Assembly (NCBI RefSeq): GCF_003058225.1
Contig: NZ_QBUG01000002.1
Location: 1 to 64,000 of the forward strand
From: Promicromonospora sp. AC04
Lineage (GTDB): Bacteria; Actinomycetota; Actinomycetes; Actinomycetales; Cellulomonadaceae
DNA length: 64,000 bases
Direction of reading: 5' to 3'
Under the pieces are notes generated by a model. It was not told the origin of the DNA and did no database searches. It saw only the letters and a list, made by a program, of their open reading frames with translations. Of this stretch, positions 27,783 through 37,094 are shown piece after piece; positions within the stretch are counted from its first letter, which is position 1; the number at the start of each line of letters is the position of its first letter. Made by a program: the position numbers and the translations under genes.

Positions 27783-28562
27783 TCAGGCCACGGGCGCTTC
27801 GACAGCCTCGGTGGTCGCGGGAGCAGCGGCCGGCGCCGAGCCCTCGGCGTCGTCCTTCGCGGCCTGGAGGATGAGCGCCGTGGCGACGGCGGCGCCGACC
27901 GTGGCGACGGTGGCGACCGTGGCCGCGATCGCGACCTGGGTCGCGACGGTGGCAACGCCCCACTCGCTGCCGGCGATCTCCTCGGCGCGCTCCTGGGCGG
28001 CCTTACGCTGCTCCTTGCCGACCAGACCGGACACGAGGCCGGACCCGTGCAGCAGGGAGATCAGGGTCGCGGTGCGCTCGTCGGGCTCGGCGCCCTCGAC
28101 GAGGACCTTCGTGAGGTTGGTGCGCAGCGCCGTCTCGTGGCTCGAGTCGGCGGCGGGCCAGCGGGTGACCGGGAGCATCCGGAAGAGCCGGGTCTCCTCC
28201 TTCTCGAGGATCCCGCGCTCGACGAGAGCCGCCAGGAGGTTCTCCTCCGCGTTCTCGGAGATGGCCTCGACGACCTTCCGGGCGGGCGCGTCGGGGGCGT
28301 CGAGCGCGGCCTGCAGCGCGGCGTCGAGCGCCACGTGACCGGTGGGGCTGTTGTCGGTGACAAGGATCGTGGCGTCACCGGCCTTCTCGCGCTCCTCCTT
28401 GGTCGCGCCGGCCTCCGGCGCGCCCCGCAGCAGGGTCTTGTTCGCGGCGGCGAGGTCGGCCAGGAGCGCGCCGGCGAGGCGAACACCCAGGTTGTCGACG
28501 TTGGCGGTCTTGCCCGTCTCGTCGTCGACGGCAAGCAGCAGGAAGTCTTCGGCAATCAGCAT
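27783..28562 (-). CDS. GPP34/GOLPH3-like protein with C-terminal hydrophobic tail
   Basis: The 259-residue product begins MLIAEDFLLLAVDDETGKT, the hallmark of the bacterial GPP34 (GOLPH3-like) family. The domain runs to about residue 200 and includes ALLADLAAANKTLLRG near 32 and the basic-acidic helix EERGILEKEETRLFRMLPV-like segment near 125. A Val/Ala/Thr-rich stretch (about 203-232) could anchor it to the membrane. The eukaryotic relative binds PI4P; the bacterial role is unknown. A probable promoter lies in the AT-rich 28570-28610. An IdeR box stands 100 bases upstream of the start codon but faces the other way. Confidence 0.83.
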   Translation of the reverse strand: MLIAEDFLLLAVDDETGKTANVDNLGVRLAGALLADLAAANKTLLRGAPEAGATKEEREKAGDATILVTDNSPTGHVALDAALQAALDAPDAPARKVVEAISENAEENLLAALVERGILEKEETRLFRMLPVTRWPAADSSHETALRTNLTKVLVEGAEPDERTATLISLLHGSGLVSGLVGKEQRKAAQERAEEIAGSEWGVATVATQVAIAATVATVATVGAAVATALILQAAKDDAEGSAPAAAPATTEAVEAPVA

Positions 28563-28661
28563 GGCCCGATGCTATATCCGACAAGGGAGACAAAGTCCCA
28601 ATTGAGACGGCGGTGGCGGCGAACGCAGCTGCGCCCCGCAGCAACTCGCGGCATCGTGGAC

Positions 28662-28680
28662 TTTGGTTAGCCTTACCTAA
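28662..28680 (+). promoter_or_regulatory. IdeR/DtxR iron box overlapping a promoter
   Basis: TTTGGTTAGCCTTACCTAA matches the DtxR/IdeR consensus TTAGGTTAGSCTAACCTAA at 17 of 19 positions. It covers the -35-like TTGGTT (28663-28668) and most of a 17-base spacer leading to TACTCT (28686-28691) on the plus strand. Iron-loaded regulator would therefore block this rightward promoter. No protein gene follows on that strand. Confidence 0.8.
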
Positions 28681-28696
28681 GGTGCTACTCTCGCTG

Positions 28697-28830
28697 TGCA
28701 CGCCAGGAGAGGCGGGCCGCCGAACATGCGGGGCTGGGGGGTTCCGTTCGGCCGGCACGCCTCTCCCGTGCCAGCGGTTCATGAACGCGTCAGGCGCCCA
28801 GGCCACCAAAAGGTGACCTGGGCGCCTGAC
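28697..28830 (+). ncRNA. Candidate iron-regulated small RNA
   Basis: From the predicted start near 28698 the only downstream content is structural. The first element is a long hairpin: GAGAGGCG (28707-28714), GCCG and CCGAAC (28720-28725) pair with GTTCGG (28746-28751), CGGC and CGCCTCTC (28758-28765). Its 20-base apical loop is G-rich (28726-28745). A terminator-like stem follows at 28789-28830. The region has no convincing ORF: an ATG at 28726 sits in the loop and its frame runs through the terminator into antisense of phoH. The IdeR box predicts expression under iron limitation. Iron-repressed sRNAs of this logic are known (RyhB, mycobacterial MrsI), but no sequence likeness is claimed. 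Confidence 0.5.
28789..28830. terminator. Strong hairpin between the iron-box transcript and phoH-like gene
   Basis: GTCAGGCGCCCAGG (28789-28802) pairs with CCTGGGCGCCTGAC (28817-28830), extended by CACC/GGTG around an AAAA loop. It can end the rightward iron-box transcript and the leftward phoH-like message. No U-run. Confidence 0.8.
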
Positions 28831-28846
28831 ACGCGAGAGGGGCCGG

Positions 28847-30232
28847 TCAGACCTCCAGCCGCTCCAGCATGTCGGTCACCAGCGCCGCCACCGGCGAGCG
28901 CTCCGACCGGGTCAGGGTCACGTGCGCGAACAGCGGGTGCCCCTTGAGCGCCTCGATCACGGCCGCGACGCCGTCGTGCCGCCCCACCCTCAGGTTGTCG
29001 CGCTGCGCGACGTCGTGGGTGAGCACCACGCGCGAGCTCTGGCCGATCCGCGACAGCACCGTCAGCAGGACGTTGCGTTCGAGGGACTGCGCCTCGTCCA
29101 CGATGACGAACGAGTCGTGCAGCGAGCGCCCGCGGATGTGCGTGAGCGGCAGCACCTCGAGCATGTCTCGGGCGATGACCTCCTCCAGGACGGCGGGCGA
29201 GACCACCGCGCCGAGGGTGTCGAAGACGGCCTGCGCCCACGGGTTCATCTTCTCGGTCTCGGACCCGGGCAGGTAGCCCAGCTCCTGACCGCCCACCGCG
29301 TACAGCGGCCGGAACACGACCACCTTGCGGTGCTGCTGCCGCTCCAGCACGGCCTCCAGGCCGGCGCACAGGGCGAGCGCCGACTTGCCCGTGCCGGCCC
29401 GGCCGCCGAGCGAGACGATCCCGATCTCCTCGTCGAGCAGCAGGTCGATCGCCACTCGCTGCTCGGCCGAGCGGCCGTGCACGCCGAACACCTCCTGGTC
29501 GCCGCGGACCAGCCGCACCCGCTTGTCCGCCGTCACCCGCCCCAGCGCGGAGCCGCTCGGGGAGTGCACCACCATGCCCGTGTGCACGAGGAGCGGTGCC
29601 GCCGCCTCGGCAGACGCCGGGTCCAGCGTGGCGATCTCTACCGACTCGTTCTCCCAGAGGGCACCCATCTGCTCGTCCGACAGGTCGATCTCACGCATCC
29701 CGGTCCAGCCGGAGTCCACCGCGAGCTCGGCCCGGTACTCCTCGGCCTGCAGGCCGACGGCGGACGCCTTCACCCGCATCGGCAGGTCCTTGGAGACGAC
29801 CGTGACGCTGTTGCCCTCGGCCGCCAGGTTGGCGGCGACGGCGAGGATCCGCGTGTCGTTGTCGCCCAGCCGGAAGCCGGCGGGCAGGACGGTCGGGTCG
29901 ACGTGGTTGAGCTCCACCCGCAGGGTTCCGCCCGCGTCCCCCACCGGGACCGGTGAGTCGAGGCGGCCGTGCTGGACGCGCAGCTCGTCCAGCATCCGCA
30001 GGGCGCTCCGGGCGAAGTACCCGAGCTCGGCGTGGTGCCGCTTGGCCTCCAGCTCCGTGATGACGACGATCGGGAGTACGACGTCGTGCTCCGCGAACCG
30101 CAACATCGCCTTCGGGTCACTCAACAGCACGGATGTGTCGATGACGAAGGTCCTGCGTTCGTCACCTGCCGCGCCGGAAGCGGCGTCGGCACTCTGGTCG
30201 GACGGACGGGTGGTGGGTGCGGAATGGCTCAC
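28847..30232 (-). CDS. PhoH-family protein with N-terminal PIN domain
   Basis: The 461-residue product joins a PIN ribonuclease domain (about 28-165: [16 protein letters not shown] with Asp32, then [11 protein letters not shown] with conserved acidic residues) to a PhoH ATPase domain (about 240-450) with Walker [14 protein letters not shown] and Walker B-like [11 protein letters not shown]. Such PIN-PhoH (VapC-like plus helicase-like) proteins act on RNA. GTG 30232 is chosen for the excellent GGAGGGAG 6-14 bases upstream. The frame is open for another 950 bases upstream, including an ATG at 30543 with GGAG, so a longer form cannot be excluded. Confidence 0.88.
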   Translation of the reverse strand: MSHSAPTTRPSDQSADAASGAAGDERRTFVIDTSVLLSDPKAMLRFAEHDVVLPIVVITELEAKRHHAELGYFARSALRMLDELRVQHGRLDSPVPVGDAGGTLRVELNHVDPTVLPAGFRLGDNDTRILAVAANLAAEGNSVTVVSKDLPMRVKASAVGLQAEEYRAELAVDSGWTGMREIDLSDEQMGALWENESVEIATLDPASAEAAAPLLVHTGMVVHSPSGSALGRVTADKRVRLVRGDQEVFGVHGRSAEQRVAIDLLLDEEIGIVSLGGRAGTGKSALALCAGLEAVLERQQHRKVVVFRPLYAVGGQELGYLPGSETEKMNPWAQAVFDTLGAVVSPAVLEEVIARDMLEVLPLTHIRGRSLHDSFVIVDEAQSLERNVLLTVLSRIGQSSRVVLTHDVAQRDNLRVGRHDGVAAVIEALKGHPLFAHVTLTRSERSPVAALVTDMLERLEV

Positions 30233-30610
30233 TGCGGTTCTCCCTCCGGCGCCGAAACGCCGTGACAACCTCGTCGCTACCTGGCGGGTACCGCCTGTCG
30301 GCGGAACCGGCCCGGACGAACCGGGGCTGGTGGATGGGCCGAGCGACCGACTCGGTGCGCCGCATCGTGGCGCAGAGCCGGGACCGGCCCTTCTCCACGG
30401 AGCGAGCACTCCATAGGTTGGCCTCCCGAAGGGGCGACTGGGTGCCGTCCCTGAACTGGAAACTACGCGCACTGCCATCCCGTGACCAGACCCGCGCCCC
30501 GGCGGGTCGCAAGTTGTCACGAACTGTTCACACGGTGGTAATGACTTCATTTTTTCTCCAAGAAACTGCAAAACTCGCTGGAAGGCACGCCCAAGCGGCA
30601 GGATGGACGC
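30233..30610. other. Spacer between phoH-like and DUF1697 genes
   Basis: About 380 bases between divergent genes. A low-GC patch (30515-30585) probably contains promoters for one or both. The rest would be a long 5' leader for the phoH-like gene, or an N-terminal extension if translation starts at 30543. No known riboswitch class is recognised. Confidence 0.4.
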
Positions 30611-31174
30611 ATGGCTTCCTTCGCCGTACTCCTCCGCGCCGTCAATCTCGGGCCCGGCCTGCGGGTCACGTCCGCCGACCTGCGCGGCGCCGCCGACGAC
30701 GCGGGCCTCGCGGCGGCCCGCACGCTCCTGAACAGCGGCAACCTCGTGGCCACGCCCGGTACCTCGGGCGCCACGCGGGCCGACGACGTCGCGCGCCTGG
30801 TGCAGGAGCACCTCACCGCCCGGGTGGGCCAGGAGGTCCGCGCCGTCGGGCTGAGTGCCGAGCAGCTGGAGGCGATCGCCGAAGCCAACCCCTTCCCCGC
30901 GGCCGCCCGGGACGACCCGTCCCGCCTGCAGGTCCACGTCCCGTTCGGTGACCTCGACGAGGCGGGCATCGCCCGGCTCGACCTGGCGAACCCCGGCCGG
31001 GAGATGCTCGCGACCGCCGTCGGCGTGCTGTACGTGCACTACGTGGACGGGATCGGCCGGTCGACGCTCACGCCGAAGGTCGTCGACAAGGCCGTCGGCG
31101 CGCCGACCACCGCCCGGAACTGGAACACGATCACCAGGCTGCGCGCGGCATGCGCGGAGCTCGCGTCGCCGTAG
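30611..31174 (+). CDS. DUF1697 family protein
   Basis: The 187-residue product has the DUF1697 pattern: [16 protein letters not shown] at the start (family members begin YxALLRGINVGG), [11 protein letters not shown] near 37, NPFP near 97 and the C-terminal [11 protein letters not shown]. The family is common and uncharacterised. No membrane segments. Confidence 0.88.
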   Translation: MASFAVLLRAVNLGPGLRVTSADLRGAADDAGLAAARTLLNSGNLVATPGTSGATRADDVARLVQEHLTARVGQEVRAVGLSAEQLEAIAEANPFPAAARDDPSRLQVHVPFGDLDEAGIARLDLANPGREMLATAVGVLYVHYVDGIGRSTLTPKVVDKAVGAPTTARNWNTITRLRAACAELASP

Positions 31175-31287
31175 GCCGGGCAAGCGCGCCCGGTAAAGTA
31201 GAGCTCGGGTGTGCCGGGAAGTCTGGTCGGCGTGGACCGGGTCGACCGGTCCGGCTCAGACGACCCGCAAAGCCGAGAGGACAGCCG

Positions 31288-32580
31288 TTGATCGGTAACG
31301 CTCCTGCCCCCACCCGCACCCAGCGCCTGCGCACCTGGATCTCCCGCGAGACGACCGGCGGCGCGCTCCTGATCGGCGCCGCCTTCCTTGCCCTGCTGTG
31401 GGCCAACTCCCCCTGGCGGGAGGCGTATCAGACCCTTTCCGACACGGTGGTGGGCCCCGCCGCGATCGGGCCGCTGCCGGTCCACCTCGACCTCCCCCTC
31501 GACACCTGGGCCGCCGACGGGCTGCTCGCGATCTTCTTCTTCGTGGTCGGCGTCGAGCTCAAGCAGGAGTTCGTGGCGGGCAGCCTGCGCAACCCGAAGG
31601 AAGCGGGCGTCCCCATGATCGCCGCGGTGGGCGGCATGGCCGTGCCCGCGCTGATCTATGTCGGCACCCTGCTGGTGCTCGACGAGCCCGGCGCGCTGCG
31701 CGGCTGGGCCATCCCGACCGCCACAGACATCGCGTTCGCGGTGGGCGTCCTGGCCATCTTCGGCCGCGGGCTGCCGACGGCGATCCGCACCTTCCTGCTG
31801 ACGCTCGCCGTGGTCGACGACCTGCTCGCGATCATCGTCATCGCGATCTTCTACACCAGCGAGATCCACTGGCTGTCGTTGCTCGGTGCCCTGGCGTGCG
31901 TCGCGCTGTTCGCCTGGCACGTCCGGTCGCGCAGGCCCCGGTGGTTCGTCCTGCTGCCGCTGGCCGTGGTGGCCTGGACCTGCATGCACGCGTCCGGCGT
32001 GCACGCGACCATCTCGGGCGTGCTGCTCGGCTTCACCGTCCCGGCGCTCGCGATGCACGGCGAGGCCACGTCGCGCACCGCCCAGTACGAGCATCGGGTC
32101 AAGCCCGTCTCGTCGGGCTTCGCGCTGCCCGTGTTCGCGTTCTTCGCCGCGGGCGTCTCGCTGGTCGACGGCGACGGGCCGGGCGCCGTGATCGGCCAGC
32201 CGGTCGTCGCGGCGATCGCCGCCGGCCTCGTCCTGGGCAAGCTCGTGGGCGTGCTGGGCACCACCGCGCTGATCACCCGCATCACGCCGCTGCGCCTGCC
32301 GGCGGGGATCGGCGTGCGGGACCTGCTGCCCGTCGGATTCCTGGCCGGTATCGGGTTCACGGTGTCGCTGCTGATCAGCGAGCTGTCCTTCGGCGACTCC
32401 GAGCACACCGACGGCGCCAAGATCGCGATTCTCGGCGCCTCGGTGCTCGCCGCGATCCTGGGCGGCATCTCGCTGCGCTGGGACGCACGACGCGCCCGGA
32501 CGGCGGACATGAACCTCGACGGCATCTCCGACGACGTCCACGACTACATCGGCGACCCCAAGGACCGCGAGTCCCACTGA
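31288..32580 (+). CDS. nhaA: Na+/H+ antiporter NhaA
   Basis: The 430-residue membrane protein exchanges internal sodium for external protons. Seen: the NhaA pattern RETTGGALLIGAAFLALLWANSPW near 17-40, FFFVVGVELKQEF near 85, the transport-site aspartates in IPTATDIAFAVGVLAIFG near 143 and AVVDDLLAI near 173, and a conserved C-terminal GIGFTVSLLISELSF near 355. The start is TTG 31288 with GAGAGGA upstream. The last 25 residues form a charged cytoplasmic tail. Confidence 0.95.
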   Translation: MIGNAPAPTRTQRLRTWISRETTGGALLIGAAFLALLWANSPWREAYQTLSDTVVGPAAIGPLPVHLDLPLDTWAADGLLAIFFFVVGVELKQEFVAGSLRNPKEAGVPMIAAVGGMAVPALIYVGTLLVLDEPGALRGWAIPTATDIAFAVGVLAIFGRGLPTAIRTFLLTLAVVDDLLAIIVIAIFYTSEIHWLSLLGALACVALFAWHVRSRRPRWFVLLPLAVVAWTCMHASGVHATISGVLLGFTVPALAMHGEATSRTAQYEHRVKPVSSGFALPVFAFFAAGVSLVDGDGPGAVIGQPVVAAIAAGLVLGKLVGVLGTTALITRITPLRLPAGIGVRDLLPVGFLAGIGFTVSLLISELSFGDSEHTDGAKIAILGASVLAAILGGISLRWDARRARTADMNLDGISDDVHDYIGDPKDRESH

Positions 32581-32586
32581 CCCCCC

Positions 32587-32653
32587 TTTGTTGTGGGCGT
32601 GATCGTTGCGCCTAAAACGGGCACGTAGTCGCAACGATCACGCCCACAACAAA
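32587..32653. terminator. Perfect 24-bp inverted repeat between nhaA and the thiolase gene
   Basis: TTTGTTGTGGGCGTGATCGTTGCG (arm 32587-32610; key core GGGCGTGATCGTTGCG) pairs without a mismatch with 32630-32653 around a 19-base loop. It lies 6 bases past the nhaA stop and 2 bases before the thiolase stop. T-runs flank both arms, so it can end transcription both ways. Arms this long and exact are unusual for a plain terminator. Confidence 0.8.
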
Positions 32654-32655
32654 CG

Positions 32656-33864
32656 TCAGAGCTCCAGGAGGAGGGCCTCGCCCTGGCCTCCCCCACCGCA
32701 CAGGCCGACGGCGGCCCGGCCCCCACCGCGCCGCGCCAGCTCGTGCGCCGCGTGCACGGCGATGCGGGCGCCGGACGCCCCGACGGGGTGCCCCAGCGAG
32801 ATCCCGCCGCCGTGCATGTTGACGATGTCCAGCGGCAGGCCCAGCGCCTTCGCGGACACGCCGACCACGACGGCGAACGCCTCGTTGATCTCCACGAGGT
32901 CGAGGTCCGACGCCGTCCACCCCTCCCGCTCCAGGGCCTGGGCGATCGCGTGGGCCGGCTGGGAGTGCAGCGAGTTGTCCGGGCCGGCCACCTGGCCGTG
33001 CGCCCGGACCGTCGCGAGCACGGGCACGCCGGCCGCCTCCGCACGTCCGCGCGTCGTGAGCACGAGCGCCGCGGCGCCGTCGGAGATCTGCGACGAGTTG
33101 CCCGCCGTCAGCGTTCCCTCGCCCGCGAACGCGGGGCGCAGCTTCGCCAGCGACTCGGGCGTCGTATCGGGCCGCACACCCTCGTCGGTGCGTACCTCCA
33201 CCGGTTCGCCGCGGCGCTGCGGCACCAGCACGGGCGCCAGCTCCGCCTCGAACAGCCCGTCCTTCGCCGCCGCGGCCGCCCGCTGGTGCGACGCGGCGGC
33301 TATCTCGTCCTGCTCCTGCCGCGACACGAACACCGAGCCCGAGTTGTGGTCCTCCGTCGAGATGCCCATCGAGACGCCGTCGAACGAATCGGTCAGCGCG
33401 TCGTGCGCGACGGAGTCGACGAGCTCCGCCGAGCCGTAGCCGTACCCGAACCGGGATCCGGCCAGCAGGTGCGGGGCGTTCGTCATCGACTCCTGCCCGC
33501 CCACCAGCACCACCGACGCCTCGCCCGTGCGCAGCAGTCGCGCCCCGTCGATGATCGACGTCAGCCCCGAGAGGCACACCTTGTTCACCGTCACGGCCTG
33601 CACGTCCCAGGACACGCCCGCGGCCACCGCCGTCTGCCGGGCCGGGTTCTGGCCCGCTCCGGCCTGGATCACCTGGCCGAAGACCACCTTGTCGACGTCG
33701 GCCGCCAGCGTCCCCGCGCCCTCCAGGGCGCGCCGCGCCGCGACGGCGCCCAGCTCGACGGCGCTCAGCGCGGACAGGGACCCCTTCAGGCGTCCCTGCG
33801 GCGTCCGCGCCGCCGAGACGATCACCACGTCGTCAGCACTGTGCACTGCATTCAGGTCAGTCAT
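32656..33864 (-). CDS. Acetyl-CoA acetyltransferase (thiolase)
   Basis: The 402-residue thiolase cleaves acetoacetyl-CoA to two acetyl-CoA or runs in reverse. Seen: the acylated Cys97 in VNKVCLSGL, the NEAFAVV motif near 322, the catalytic His in GHPVGASGAR near 358 and the second Cys in LCGGGGQG near 388. With the CoA-transferase and hydroxybutyrate dehydrogenase upstream on the same strand it completes a ketone-body route. It starts 88 bases after the DUF6351 gene. Confidence 0.94.
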   Translation of the reverse strand: MTDLNAVHSADDVVIVSAARTPQGRLKGSLSALSAVELGAVAARRALEGAGTLAADVDKVVFGQVIQAGAGQNPARQTAVAAGVSWDVQAVTVNKVCLSGLTSIIDGARLLRTGEASVVLVGGQESMTNAPHLLAGSRFGYGYGSAELVDSVAHDALTDSFDGVSMGISTEDHNSGSVFVSRQEQDEIAAASHQRAAAAAKDGLFEAELAPVLVPQRRGEPVEVRTDEGVRPDTTPESLAKLRPAFAGEGTLTAGNSSQISDGAAALVLTTRGRAEAAGVPVLATVRAHGQVAGPDNSLHSQPAHAIAQALEREGWTASDLDLVEINEAFAVVVGVSAKALGLPLDIVNMHGGGISLGHPVGASGARIAVHAAHELARRGGGRAAVGLCGGGGQGEALLLEL

Positions 33865-33952
33865 GAGGCCTCCTTCGGCCGCTCGTATTCAGCGTATCCC
33901 TCGGTACTTCCCGCACCCGTTCGCGCGTTCGATCCTCCCCTGCGTCCTCCGG

Positions 33953-36235
33953 TCACCGGTCGGCGAAGTCCCACCGGCCCGGCGCCGAGAAGAACGCCCA
34001 GGTACCACCCATCGGGGCCTCGTCGACGCCCGGCCGCCCGTAGTCGCACACCCCGTCGGCGAAGACCTGCCGCAGCCGGTCCCACTGCTCGGTGGTCATG
34101 GTCGGATAGTCGGCCTGGTCGGGCGACGTGCGCCGGCACGTGATCACGTCGCTGGCGAGCGGGCCGCCGGCGACGATCCGCGGCGAGGTGAACGTCGGGT
34201 AGAGCTCGTGGCACTGCCCGGCGTCGGGCCGGATGTCCTCGACGATCTTCTTGCTCTCCAGCTCCTCCGACGAGCCGATGGCGCCCGGCGTCCAGCAGGC
34301 GTCGACCAGGTCGGCCGGCTTGCTGTCGACGACGACGTCGTGCGGGTCGCGCCGGGACCCGTCGGCCTCGATCGCCAGGATCCACCGGTCCATCTGCTCG
34401 AGAGCCTGGACCAGCACCGGGTTGCCCGCGTCGAGGCCGCCGTAGGTGTCGTCCTGGACCAGCATCACCTGGTTGTCGGCGTCACCGTTGGCCTCGATCA
34501 GCCGCTCCTGCGTGGAGAACGAGTGGTAGCGCATGTGGATGTCGCCGCCCACCAGGCCGTCCGTGTACGCGCGGAAGTCGATGATCGGCGTCCGGGACAG
34601 CCCGCCCCCGCCGTCGAGCATCCGGCCGGTCTGGTACGCGGCCCGGCGGGCCGCGGGGTCGGCCTGGATCCGCTCGTCCGTCGGCTCGGCGTCGATGTCG
34701 AAGCCGCCGATGCCTGCGTTCAGGTCGAGGAACTGGTCCACGGTGATCTTGCCGTCCTGCAGGGCCGTCAGGCCGTACTGCACCCCGACGTTGTCCAGCG
34801 GGCGCCGCGCGAACCCGGTGCCGCGATCGATCCCGTAGACGTTGCGCGTGTGGTCCCAGATCGTCGCGCGGGCTCCGGTCGGGTTCGTCACGGCGTTGTA
34901 GCGAACCTCGAGCGGCACCGACGCGTCGAACTCGGCGTCCGGGTCGAGGCGCTGGGCACCGGTGCTCTGCGCGGCGATCGCCCGGTGCACCCCGAAGCCC
35001 GCCACGGCGAGCTCCTGCGCCGCGGTGAAGCTGGCCGCACCGGGCTCGTCGCCGGTGAACCAGGTGCGCAGCAGGCGCGCGTCGGCGAGCTTCTGCGACG
35101 TGCCGAAGCCGACGTCGGGAAAGCTGCAGCCCACGATGATCCCGTCCAGCAGGCCCGGGTACGAGTCGGCGGCCTGGTGCGCCTGGTACGCGCCGCCCGA
35201 GCAGCCCCAGCCCATCGTGTACGCGGGCTCGCCGTACGCCTCGACGAACCGTTCCCGGGTCATCGCCAGGGACTCCGTGGTCAGCAGGTCCGAGCAGTTG
35301 TTGCCGAACGCGTTGAGCGTGTTGGAGGCGACGGCGAAGCCGCGCGACAGCATCGAGTCGACCAGCACGCCGCCCGTCGACGCGCCCTGCGTGTACCAGC
35401 CGCCGCGGCAGCCGCCCCCGAACGTGTAGACCAGCCGGCCGTTCCAGCCCTGGCTGCGCTGGTGCGCCGTCGGCTCCGGCTCGGCGGCCGGGTCGTGCAG
35501 GCTCGCGATCTCGTAGATCCCGCGGTTCACCGTGCCGATCTCGATCCGCACGATGTACGGGACCTCCGTACCGTCCAGGGTCGTGGTCGTGGCCAGGTCC
35601 GCGGGGTGCTGGGCCGGGTCCGGCAGCGGCCGGAAGGCGCCGCCCGTGGTGCGGTACAGGTACTCGACCCGGGTCGCGAGCGAGCAGTTCTCGTCGATCG
35701 GCGGCCCGCCCCGAACCCCCGCCGGGCTCCGGTACTCGGTCGTCTCGCAGTAGAACGGCGCCTCCTGCGGCCCCGAGAACACGGGTCCCGTGACCGGGTG
35801 CGCGGAGACCCGCTGGGCCGACGTCGCCGCGCCGGGCACCCGGGCGACCAGGTTGTGGTGACCCGGATCGAGCCCATCGACCAGGCCGAGCAGCCCGTCG
35901 CGATCGGGCTCGAACAGCCCGGTCACGTCCGCGCCGTCGCGCGTCACCGTCACCTCGTCCGCGTCCACCCAGGCCGGGACCTCGACGCGGACCAGGGTCT
36001 CCGACCCGCTCACGGCGTCCGGCCGGCTCGACACCGTGGTGATCCGCAGGCCGCGGCCGTTCGACGCACCCTCGTCCGACGTGTCCTCCGCGGCGGCGGA
36101 CGTCGCGATCGCGAGCGGAGCGAGGAGGGCGGCGGCCGCGAGGCTGGTCAGCAGCCTGCGGCCGAGCCGGCCGCTGAGTGGCCGACGGCGGAGCGGTGGC
36201 CGGGTGAGCGGTCGACGGCGCGAGGGCAGGGGCAT
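33953..36235 (-). CDS. Secreted DUF6351 protein, tannase/esterase-like
   Basis: The 760-residue product has an Arg-rich N-terminus, then a hydrophobic export segment (about 28-48, LLTSLAAAALLAPLAIATSA) with an AxA cleavage site near 49. It has an N-terminal beta-rich domain (about 60-150) and a large domain with TFGGGCRGGWY near 272 and the nucleophile motif GWGCSGGAYQ (Ser346, GxSxG type). Eight or more cysteines fit extracellular disulfides. It has the overall layout of alpha/beta-hydrolase esterases of the tannase and 3-hydroxybutyrate-oligomer-hydrolase kind. No activity is proven for the family. Its place between the thiolase and CoA-transferase genes suggests it supplies 3-hydroxybutyrate from outside (inference). 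Confidence 0.75.
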   Translation of the reverse strand: MPLPSRRRPLTRPPLRRRPLSGRLGRRLLTSLAAAALLAPLAIATSAAAEDTSDEGASNGRGLRITTVSSRPDAVSGSETLVRVEVPAWVDADEVTVTRDGADVTGLFEPDRDGLLGLVDGLDPGHHNLVARVPGAATSAQRVSAHPVTGPVFSGPQEAPFYCETTEYRSPAGVRGGPPIDENCSLATRVEYLYRTTGGAFRPLPDPAQHPADLATTTTLDGTEVPYIVRIEIGTVNRGIYEIASLHDPAAEPEPTAHQRSQGWNGRLVYTFGGGCRGGWYTQGASTGGVLVDSMLSRGFAVASNTLNAFGNNCSDLLTTESLAMTRERFVEAYGEPAYTMGWGCSGGAYQAHQAADSYPGLLDGIIVGCSFPDVGFGTSQKLADARLLRTWFTGDEPGAASFTAAQELAVAGFGVHRAIAAQSTGAQRLDPDAEFDASVPLEVRYNAVTNPTGARATIWDHTRNVYGIDRGTGFARRPLDNVGVQYGLTALQDGKITVDQFLDLNAGIGGFDIDAEPTDERIQADPAARRAAYQTGRMLDGGGGLSRTPIIDFRAYTDGLVGGDIHMRYHSFSTQERLIEANGDADNQVMLVQDDTYGGLDAGNPVLVQALEQMDRWILAIEADGSRRDPHDVVVDSKPADLVDACWTPGAIGSSEELESKKIVEDIRPDAGQCHELYPTFTSPRIVAGGPLASDVITCRRTSPDQADYPTMTTEQWDRLRQVFADGVCDYGRPGVDEAPMGGTWAFFSAPGRWDFADR

Positions 36236-36336
36236 GGGGTAACTCCTCGTTGAGTTAGAGCCGAGTGGTGCCTGGCAAGCGTCAAGCCGGACAATCCCAT
36301 GGCAACGTAACGATTCCGGCGAAACGGCGTCAAGAA

Positions 36337-36362
36337 TCCGGGCCGGGGTTCCCCGGCCCGGA
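36337..36362 (-). terminator. Terminator of the CoA-transferase operon
   Basis: TCCGGGCCGGGG (36337-36348) pairs perfectly with CCCCGGCCCGGA (36351-36362). On the minus strand ATTCTT follows. It lies about 80 bases past the scoB stop, separating that operon from the DUF6351 gene. Confidence 0.72.
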
Positions 36363-36440
36363 CCCTCCGCTCAGCACGACCGGGCTCGGCACCACTGGCT
36401 CAGCACGGCCGGCCAGCACGACCGGCTCAGCGCCGCCCGC

Positions 36441-37091
36441 TCACCCCGGCGACCCGGCGAGCTCCACCGCAATCTCCGGCTCCGTGTGGTGGACGATCTC
36501 CTCGACCGTCACGCCCGGCGCGAGCTCCCGCAGCACCAGCCCGGACGGCGTCACGTCGAGCACCGCCAGGTCGGTGATGATCCGGTTCACCACGCCCTTG
36601 CCGGTCAGCGGCAGCGAGCACTCGCGAAGGATCTTCGGCGACCCGTCGCGCGCCACGTGCTCCATCAGGACGATCACGCGCCCGGCCCCGTGCACCAGGT
36701 CCATGGCGCCACCCATGCCCTTGACCATCTTGCCGGGGATCATCCAGTTGGCCAGGTCCCCCGTGGCCGAGACCTGCATGCCCCCCAGGATCGCGGCGTC
36801 GATCTTGCCGCCGCGGATCATGCCGAACGACGTCGCCGAGTCGAAGATCGACGAGCCCGGCAGCAGCGTCACCGTCTCCTTGCCCGCGTTGATGAGGTCG
36901 GGGTCCACGGCGTCCTCCGCCGGGTACGGCCCCACGCCGAGGATGCCGTTCTCGGACTGCAGCACCAGGTGCCGGTCGTCGGGCACGTAGTTCGGCACGA
37001 GCGTCGGCAGCCCGATGCCCAGGTTCACGTACATGCCGTCGGTCAGCTCGCGCGCCGCGCGCGCGGCCATCTCCTGTCGCGTCAAAGCCAT
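36441..37091 (-). CDS. scoB: 3-oxoacid CoA-transferase subunit B
   Basis: The 216-residue beta subunit moves CoA from succinyl-CoA to acetoacetate. The catalytic glutamate is Glu47 in LQSENGI, and [12 protein letters not shown] lies at 25-36. It ends with a C-terminus typical of the family. Its ribosome binding site AAGGAGG is inside the last codons of scoA, with 3 bases between the genes. Confidence 0.93.
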   Translation of the reverse strand: MALTRQEMAARAARELTDGMYVNLGIGLPTLVPNYVPDDRHLVLQSENGILGVGPYPAEDAVDPDLINAGKETVTLLPGSSIFDSATSFGMIRGGKIDAAILGGMQVSATGDLANWMIPGKMVKGMGGAMDLVHGAGRVIVLMEHVARDGSPKILRECSLPLTGKGVVNRIITDLAVLDVTPSGLVLRELAPGVTVEEIVHHTEPEIAVELAGSPG

Positions 37092-37094
37092 GGT

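Noticed and set aside
28726-28947. Small protein gene under the iron box
   Set aside because: The ATG sits in a hairpin loop 13 bases from the nearest purine run, and the frame reads through the terminator into antisense of phoH.
30233-30540. Riboswitch in the phoH-like leader
   Set aside because: Several GC hairpins can be drawn but none matches a class I know.
30233-31183. Long N-terminal extension of the phoH-like gene
   Set aside because: The part above 30543 is antisense to DUF1697. ATG 30543 has GGAG and remains possible, but GTG 30232 has a far better ribosome binding site and begins the known protein.
33527-36253. 908-codon plus-strand frame opposite thiolase and DUF6351
   Set aside because: The longest frame in the window, but its composition is that of a codon-position shadow of the secreted protein.
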